Shown here piece by piece: positions 5,706 through 10,518 of a stretch of 10,518 bases of DNA (positions are counted from its first letter, which is position 1; each line of letters opens with the position of its first letter). Source of the stretch: Deltaproteobacteria bacterium (GTDB lineage Bacteria > Myxococcota_A > Polyangia > HGW-17 > SLPX01); contig JAABSF010000054.1 in the NCBI GenBank assembly GCA_011390535.1, forward strand, positions 1-10,518. Direction: 5' to 3'. The notes under the pieces were generated by a model. It searched no databases. It was not told the DNA's origin and saw nothing but the letters and a program-made list of their open reading frames with translations. A program made the translations under genes and the position numbers.

Positions 5706-7513
5706 CTTGGATCCCCTTTGACTGTTTCAACGGCGGTCCTGGGATCCAGCAATGAAGATAAAAAATCAGCCAAGAGCTGACCTATCAAAACCAGCATGGC
5801 GGTTATACTTATGATGCCCATCAAAAGATTGAAGTCTCTCATCTCGATGGCCGTCAAAGCAAGCAAACCCATTCCCGGGATATCAAAAATGCGCTCAACT
5901 ATGACGCTCCCGGACAGCAGATAGGGGATCTGGAGGCCCAAGAGGTGAATCTGAGGCAAAGAGGCATTTCTGAGCCCGTGGACCCAATAGACCCTACCGG
6001 GACCTAGGCCTTTAGCCCATGCTGTTCTTATGTAATTTTCAGTGATTGTATCGGCCATAGCATCGCGACCGTAACGACCCAGTATGGCTATTGAGCCGGC
6101 AGAGAGGCACAACACAGGTAATACCATGTGCCAAAGCCGATCCAGTAATTGGGAACCGAGGGGGTACGAGGAAGGGTCGGTGGAGCTTATCCCGGAGTGT
6201 GGAAATATCTCCGGGCCTTGAATTCCTCCAAGTGCCAGCAGCAGAATCATTCCGAGCCAAAAAACCGGCATACAATATAGCCCCATCAGTAGAAGCGAAA
6301 TTCCTCGATCTTTTGTTGATTGCGGACGTGAGCCTGCAATTACCCCCAGGGGTACTGCCACGCCATAGGCAAAAAGCAAAGCCAGAAGCCCAAGGCTCAA
6401 AGTTACCGGGAGCCGCTCAGAGAGGATCAGAGTTACGGGTCTGCCGAAATACCTTGAAACTCCAAACTCCAGAGTAAACACACGGCTGATCCATCTATAA
6501 AAACGTGTCCTGGTGAAAACACCGGATATCTTTCCAAGTCCTTCCACATCGATGAACATGAGCTCCCTCTGTCTGTAATACTCCAACCAAAGAGAGATGG
6601 ATGCCAGCCGTTCTTTTTCGGGGTCCGTTGAATTACAGTGCCATGATCTTTCAGCTATTCGGCTCAGTAGTTTACATGTATGGGCCTGTTTGCTTAAATG
6701 GTCCCGGGCTTGTAGTTTTTTTGAATCTTTTGTGTTTCTTAGAACATCAATAAGCAAAGGGATTGCTCTCATGTTTATAACTAAGACCCTGTTTTGACTC
6801 TTCTTTGTTCCAAGCACTGCTGATTCTACGGCAGGTTGGATCTTGTTTGGCTGGAACAAGCCTTTGTTATTTTTCCACCACTGCAATAGCTCGTAGCGGT
6901 CTGCTTTCTTCGGTGCTCCTGAAGGATCTATATTATGGATAATCTTGTAAAACAGTTCCTGATATCGGGAGTTGGATTCTCGTTTCAAGAGAGAGGGCAG
7001 CTCTGGAAATGTGAGCGTCGACATTTTGAAGAGTCTTCTCTCGGCTTCCGGGTTGTTTTCATTTTTTAAAAGTGCGAGGTCTCTATTGACCTTGTGACTC
7101 CTGTCTTGGATGCTGAAATTCAAGAAAACCGGCAAATGGAGTCCATGAGATCTTTTGAAGGCTTCCATCTCCTCTGTGGTGAGAGGGGCAAACCCTGTTT
7201 GTCCACGACTCTCCGGAATATCGGCGGGCGCTAGATGGATGGCGCCGAAAGTGACGATAATCACACCAAGCCACGTCAGCCCCACCCAGACTAAACGATG
7301 TAAAGCAAATAAAGGTCTAGAGAAAACTCCATACAGGAAGAGGGCTGAGAAAGCAAAAACAACCAGTCCCCAAATAATTCCTTTTAAAAAACACAGAAAA
7401 ACCCCCAAGGCTACGGACAAAATCAGGGCTCCGAGACAGCTCAAGCCGAATCTTTTCAAAACCCAGCTTCTGCTCAAATATGGCGAGAGTGTTTTTCGGA
7501 TCCTCTCAATCAC
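5702..7513 (-). CDS. ABC importer permease, DppB/OppB family, with a large inserted domain
   Basis: At 603 residues this is nearly twice the usual 310-340 of the family. Residues 22-63 form two extra membrane helices; the usual first DppB helix follows (about 74-93), ending in IHLAPADIP where the family has PGDP. Normally the FGxS motif follows within some tens of residues; here about 250 lie between, mostly charged and helical, with a HEAT-like stretch (MRAIPLLIDVLRNTKDSKKL, 248-267). The core resumes at LEFGVSRYFGRPV (348-360), and the ATPase-contact EAA loop is RTAWAKGLGPGRVYWVHGLR (496-515), followed by SGSVIVERIFDIPGMG. By the usual topology the insert lies in the periplasm. The GTG start (7513-7511) overlaps the binding-protein stop by 4 bases (GTGA) and has GGAG 6 bases before it. 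It should pair with the YejE-like permease in one membrane channel. Confidence 0.92.
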   Translation of the reverse strand: MIERIRKTLSPYLSRSWVLKRFGLSCLGALILSVALGVFLCFLKGIIWGLVVFAFSALFLYGVFSRPLFALHRLVWVGLTWLGVIIVTFGAIHLAPADIPESRGQTGFAPLTTEEMEAFKRSHGLHLPVFLNFSIQDRSHKVNRDLALLKNENNPEAERRLFKMSTLTFPELPSLLKRESNSRYQELFYKIIHNIDPSGAPKKADRYELLQWWKNNKGLFQPNKIQPAVESAVLGTKKSQNRVLVINMRAIPLLIDVLRNTKDSKKLQARDHLSKQAHTCKLLSRIAERSWHCNSTDPEKERLASISLWLEYYRQRELMFIDVEGLGKISGVFTRTRFYRWISRVFTLEFGVSRYFGRPVTLILSERLPVTLSLGLLALLFAYGVAVPLGVIAGSRPQSTKDRGISLLLMGLYCMPVFWLGMILLLALGGIQGPEIFPHSGISSTDPSSYPLGSQLLDRLWHMVLPVLCLSAGSIAILGRYGRDAMADTITENYIRTAWAKGLGPGRVYWVHGLRNASLPQIHLLGLQIPYLLSGSVIVERIFDIPGMGLLALTAIEMRDFNLLMGIISITAMLVLIGQLLADFLSSLLDPRTAVETVKGDPR

Positions 7514-9366
7514 TTCTTGCTCCGCACTTTGCTGTTTCTGTCATCAATCCACATTCTACTCCATGGGAAGCCTTCTCCGTTGGGTGTGCAGCCTCTCAGT
7601 CGTGAACTTGCCAACGAAACCTCCGCTGTGTTGAAAAGATAGATTGCCGGGAGATCTCTGTGAAGCATTCTGTGAAGGAGCCGCTCCAGCGAGCTGCGCA
7701 CCTCTCTGTCCAGGGTGCGGCGGATTCTCTGGAGAAGCTTGTCTACCTTTGGGTTGCAGTAGGCGCCGTAGTTGGAACCTCCTTCCGCTTGCGTGCAGTG
7801 ATAATGTTGATACAAATCCTGTTCACCATAAAAGGTCCATAGGACGTCGGTCATGTGAAATTGGTGATTCCGAACGAGGCGCAGCCAACGGCTGAAGGGG
7901 ACTTTTTGGATGTTAAGCTTGACCCCGGCTCTTCTGTATGTATCCCGCAGGACTGGACATAAACGTTTTTGCAGGGAAGATTCAGCGATTTGCAGATAAG
8001 TCAGCTCCAAGCGTATGCCGGCCTTGCTTCTGACATCGTCGCCCTTTTGGTATCTCCAGCCAGCTTCTTCCAATCGTTGTCCCGCTTTTTTGGGAGAGTA
8101 TTTTATTCGTTTGAGAGATTTATCATACCCGGGTCTGTCCGGCCAAAACGGTCCAGTGATGAGTCTGGCGTGGTTACAAAGCAAAGACTCGGCAATGATC
8201 TTCTGCGGGGTTATCTCAGCCAGGGCTCTTCGCACTCTCCGATCTTGGAGTTGCTCGGTTTTTACATTCATAATAATCGAGTGAAACTGATTCGGGTAGT
8301 AACGTAAAAACCGAAAGGAGCTCTTTGCCTTCCCGCCCCATAATTTTTGTCCTCTTTCACACGCCATGTGAAGAGGCACCCGTGGTATGAAATCAATCTC
8401 ACCTTTTTTAAGAAGCTGAATAGCCTTCGGCATATCACGGACGATTTTGAAGAGTATCTCTTTTAGTTGAGCTGTTTTTCCCCAATAACTCTCATGTCTT
8501 CGCAAGAGGATTGACTTTCCTCGATTCCACTCCTGAATCTTGAAGGGTCCGGTGCCCACGGGCATAGATGTTGCGGGGTTCTGTTTCATGTCGGCCGTGG
8601 TACCATAGATATGCTTTGGTAAAATGGGGAGATGTGCGAGGCTGCTCAACAGCTTGAAATCGGGTTGTTTGAGCCCGATAATGAAGGTGTTGCCTTCCGT
8701 TTTGAACCATTTAACTTGAGAGAAGTTTTGCCGCAAGGACGGTGTGCTCCTGTCGGGATCCATTAGGATCTGAAAGGTGAACTCCACATCTTTGGGTCCG
8801 AATCGCTCACCGTCGTGAAAAAGAACTCCCTCTCGCAGGGTAAGCTCCAGACGAAGTTCTTGGTCGGAACGCTCAACGGTTGAACCGACCGACCCTTGAG
8901 AAGAGTCTCCAGAGTATCTCCAGGAGGTAGCGAGATTTGGTAGAATCTCTCCCGTGTTGCCATCAACCTTCAGGAGGGCTTCTTGAATATTGTTTGTGAC
9001 GATGCGTGAGATCCAGAAGTCTTCTTGTAAAAAGAGGTTCAGATGGGGTGGCTCATAAGCAAGATGAACTACGGCCCGCCCTCCTTTTTGGGGTGTCTTG
9101 GTGTGTCTGCTCTCGCGTCGCTCCTTCGGTTGATTTCCATTGCTTGGAACCTTCTTTTGTTTTGTCTTCTTGTGGGGTCCATCGAATTCAACACTCTTTG
9201 AAGGTTCAACAGGCTTGTATGCTTCAGAAGCATAGGGCGCGCTATTTTTCTTGTCGGATGGACCTTTCTTGAGGCACGCGCTGAAAACAAAACAAAAAAC
9301 AAGACCCAGCACAGGCGCGAAGGCCATTGTGGGCGAGTTTGTTTTGCCTTTTTGTTTCGATTTCAT
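7510..9366 (-). CDS. Extracellular solute-binding lipoprotein, family 5 (peptide/opine type)
   Basis: This 618-residue protein is the ligand-binding part of the importer. It begins with a basic start, a hydrophobic signal stretch (14-30) and a lipobox FSA-Cys31, so it should be a lipid-anchored periplasmic protein. Residues 32-97 are a Lys, Pro and Ser-rich tether. The SBP_bac_5 fold follows: QEALLKVDGNTGEILPNLATSW (128-149), REGVLFHDG, PKDVEFTF, the family signature MPVGTGPFKIQEW (268-280), and late the SNYGAYCNPKVDKLL segment (531-545), as in DppA- and OppA-like proteins. There are several Cys residues (397, 470, 524, 537, 593) that could form disulphides. The gene overlaps the next permease by 4 bases and lies 56 bases after the nucleotidase-barrel gene, with GAGGGG 13 bases ahead of the ATG, a rather distant ribosome site. 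The family binds peptides, nickel, opines or sugars; the ligand here is not evident. Confidence 0.93.
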   Translation of the reverse strand: MKSKQKGKTNSPTMAFAPVLGLVFCFVFSACLKKGPSDKKNSAPYASEAYKPVEPSKSVEFDGPHKKTKQKKVPSNGNQPKERRESRHTKTPQKGGRAVVHLAYEPPHLNLFLQEDFWISRIVTNNIQEALLKVDGNTGEILPNLATSWRYSGDSSQGSVGSTVERSDQELRLELTLREGVLFHDGERFGPKDVEFTFQILMDPDRSTPSLRQNFSQVKWFKTEGNTFIIGLKQPDFKLLSSLAHLPILPKHIYGTTADMKQNPATSMPVGTGPFKIQEWNRGKSILLRRHESYWGKTAQLKEILFKIVRDMPKAIQLLKKGEIDFIPRVPLHMACERGQKLWGGKAKSSFRFLRYYPNQFHSIIMNVKTEQLQDRRVRRALAEITPQKIIAESLLCNHARLITGPFWPDRPGYDKSLKRIKYSPKKAGQRLEEAGWRYQKGDDVRSKAGIRLELTYLQIAESSLQKRLCPVLRDTYRRAGVKLNIQKVPFSRWLRLVRNHQFHMTDVLWTFYGEQDLYQHYHCTQAEGGSNYGAYCNPKVDKLLQRIRRTLDREVRSSLERLLHRMLHRDLPAIYLFNTAEVSLASSRLRGCTPNGEGFPWSRMWIDDRNSKVRSKK

Positions 9367-9422
9367 GATTTATGGAAAACCCCTCAGGCCGCCGATTCAA
9401 ATTGAACTATACTGTCGTCACT

Positions 9423-10518
9423 TTAAAACGTCTGATGCCTATAGTCCATATAGACCTGTATCCCGGCGGTAAGATTGGAGGCTAGGTTTACTGAGTGCTC
9501 TCTCGTGTCGTAGATATAGAACTCATGAGTGATATTCAAAAAGAGACGGCTGATGAGAGACAGTGATAGTTTATTTGTCCATATAAACTCTTTAATCCTC
9601 TTTTTTCTCAACTGCGTGAAATAAATATCCAATCTCGACTCAGCGTATAGCGGAGAGTCTTGGATCTTTACCAGAGGATGACGCAAAAGGGTAAAACCCC
9701 CATATAGGCCCAGCTCAGCTTGTCTCTCTTCTGGTATGAGTATATTGTAACTACGCAAGACGAAACCGACCTTCATGAATACCTTGGGGTGAGGCATGAA
9801 GCCCGGACCTGTCATTCCGGCGGTTTCAGTGAAACGATAACGTCTACCCTCCTCGCTGATGAGATCTCTTGTGATTTCGGTCTGTATGTAACCCTCAATG
9901 AATGGGATGGGATAGAACCACTTTTTGGGATCATACTTGCGATGCATCTCCATGAGTTTATAGAGAAGATAAAGAGATACCAAATCATCGGTTTCAGCGT
10001 CTGATTTTGTGGTGATACCTGTGAGTTCATCCGTTACCCATGTTCTGGACTTCCCGTACTTGATATTGGCGGTGGCGCTTAGAGAGTGAAGGTGATTGAT
10101 CGCCTCCAGCGAAAAAGACATATTGAGTAACAGGCCTGTAATCCTCTCCCGGTTGAGCTGTGTCCGGTCCGTGTAAACACCAGGGTTCTTTATGGACACA
10201 TCATTCAGCGAAAAGTTGGCGTCCAAAACCGAGCTGATCAAAAACCTTTTGTTCAGCGGGATAAAGTCGGTTTTCACGTTTATGCTGTCACGGTGTTCTT
10301 TCCCGGGCTTTCTGTGGCCGTTGTTTTGAAAAAAAATCTTTGCCATCTTTCTTACGGAGAGCTTGTTTTTGAGAGGGGTGAATGATTTCTGCTCTGAGAT
10401 GAGCCCGCCGCCACCTTGGGCGACAAAAGCAGTTGTCACGATGCGATAATGCTGTTCTTCCATCAATAAACGGTCGTTGACATAGTAGAGATCATCTTTC
10501 TTCTCAACGCCTTCCAAG
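9423..10518 (-). CDS. Partial surface protein: 5'-nucleotidase C-terminal domain plus predicted outer-membrane barrel (5' end outside window)
   Basis: The frame is open to the window edge, so the start lies beyond 10518; the TTG at 10517 is not a likely start. The first 65 or so residues (10517 to about 10320) look like the end of a 5'-nucleotidase C-terminal domain: YYVNDRLL, then HYRIVTTAFVAQGGGG where the family has YRVATNDYLAxGGDG, then a closing helix. Usually this domain follows a metallophosphoesterase domain, here unseen. The remaining 280 or so residues have alternating polar and non-polar strands with Tyr and Trp at the edges, no long helices, and a C-terminal Phe preceded by YMDYRHQT, which is the typical end signature of a BamA-inserted outer-membrane barrel. 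A secreted phosphoesterase anchored by a C-terminal barrel would fit; the barrel is inferred from pattern. It lies 56 bases before the binding-protein gene on the same strand and may share its transcript. Confidence 0.7.
   Translation of the reverse strand, partial: LEGVEKKDDLYYVNDRLLMEEQHYRIVTTAFVAQGGGGLISEQKSFTPLKNKLSVRKMAKIFFQNNGHRKPGKEHRDSINVKTDFIPLNKRFLISSVLDANFSLNDVSIKNPGVYTDRTQLNRERITGLLLNMSFSLEAINHLHSLSATANIKYGKSRTWVTDELTGITTKSDAETDDLVSLYLLYKLMEMHRKYDPKKWFYPIPFIEGYIQTEITRDLISEEGRRYRFTETAGMTGPGFMPHPKVFMKVGFVLRSYNILIPEERQAELGLYGGFTLLRHPLVKIQDSPLYAESRLDIYFTQLRKKRIKEFIWTNKLSLSLISRLFLNITHEFYIYDTREHSVNLASNLTAGIQVYMDYRHQTF

Noticed and set aside
5065..5721. 218-residue open frame on the + strand
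   Set aside because: Antisense to the YejE-like permease; Pro, Arg and Ser-rich with no domain, as expected of a shadow frame.
9367..9422. Possible promoter (TATAGT on the - strand) for the binding-protein gene
   Set aside because: No acceptable -35 at 16-18 bases; the 56-base gap is compatible with cotranscription with the upstream gene.

Overview
The window looks like ordinary bacterial chromosome of moderate GC, densely coding, with no mobile elements, rRNA, tRNA or CRISPR that I can see. The mix of PAS-type sensor kinases, an Rcp1-like receiver, YejE-like and enlarged DppB-like permeases, and a secreted phosphoesterase that seems to carry a C-terminal outer-membrane barrel points to a Gram-negative of the deltaproteobacterial/Myxococcota sort. 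That placement is inference from protein style only; no marker gene is present.

Left part (1-3788, + strand) is a signalling block. It begins inside a PAS-containing histidine kinase whose N-terminus lies before the window. Three bases later comes a stand-alone receiver protein of the Rcp1 type. After a 60-base gap holding three tandem 16-bp repeats comes a 749-residue hybrid kinase with the order receiver, PAS, PAS, HisKA, HATPase, receiver. No DNA-binding output domain is visible, so this looks like a phosphorelay that hands its signal to proteins elsewhere.

Middle (3857-4670): a RimJ/RimL-type GNAT acetyltransferase on the - strand, convergent with the kinases, then about 210 bases of non-coding DNA that hold a candidate promoter for it and an inverted-repeat structure just past the stop codon of the next operon.

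Right part (4671-10518, - strand) is a transport and envelope block, read right to left: a partial gene combining the end of a 5'-nucleotidase C-terminal domain with a predicted outer-membrane barrel; a family 5 solute-binding lipoprotein; a 603-residue DppB-like permease with a large insertion of roughly 250 residues; and a YejE/DppC-like permease. The last three overlap by 4 bases at each junction (GTGA and ATGA) and are surely translated together. The ATPase subunits are not in the window. The transporter most likely imports peptides or another bulky solute; the substrate cannot be read from the sequence.

Nothing here is clearly a new system. The points most worth a second look are the large insertion in the permease and the phosphoesterase-barrel fusion next to the importer.
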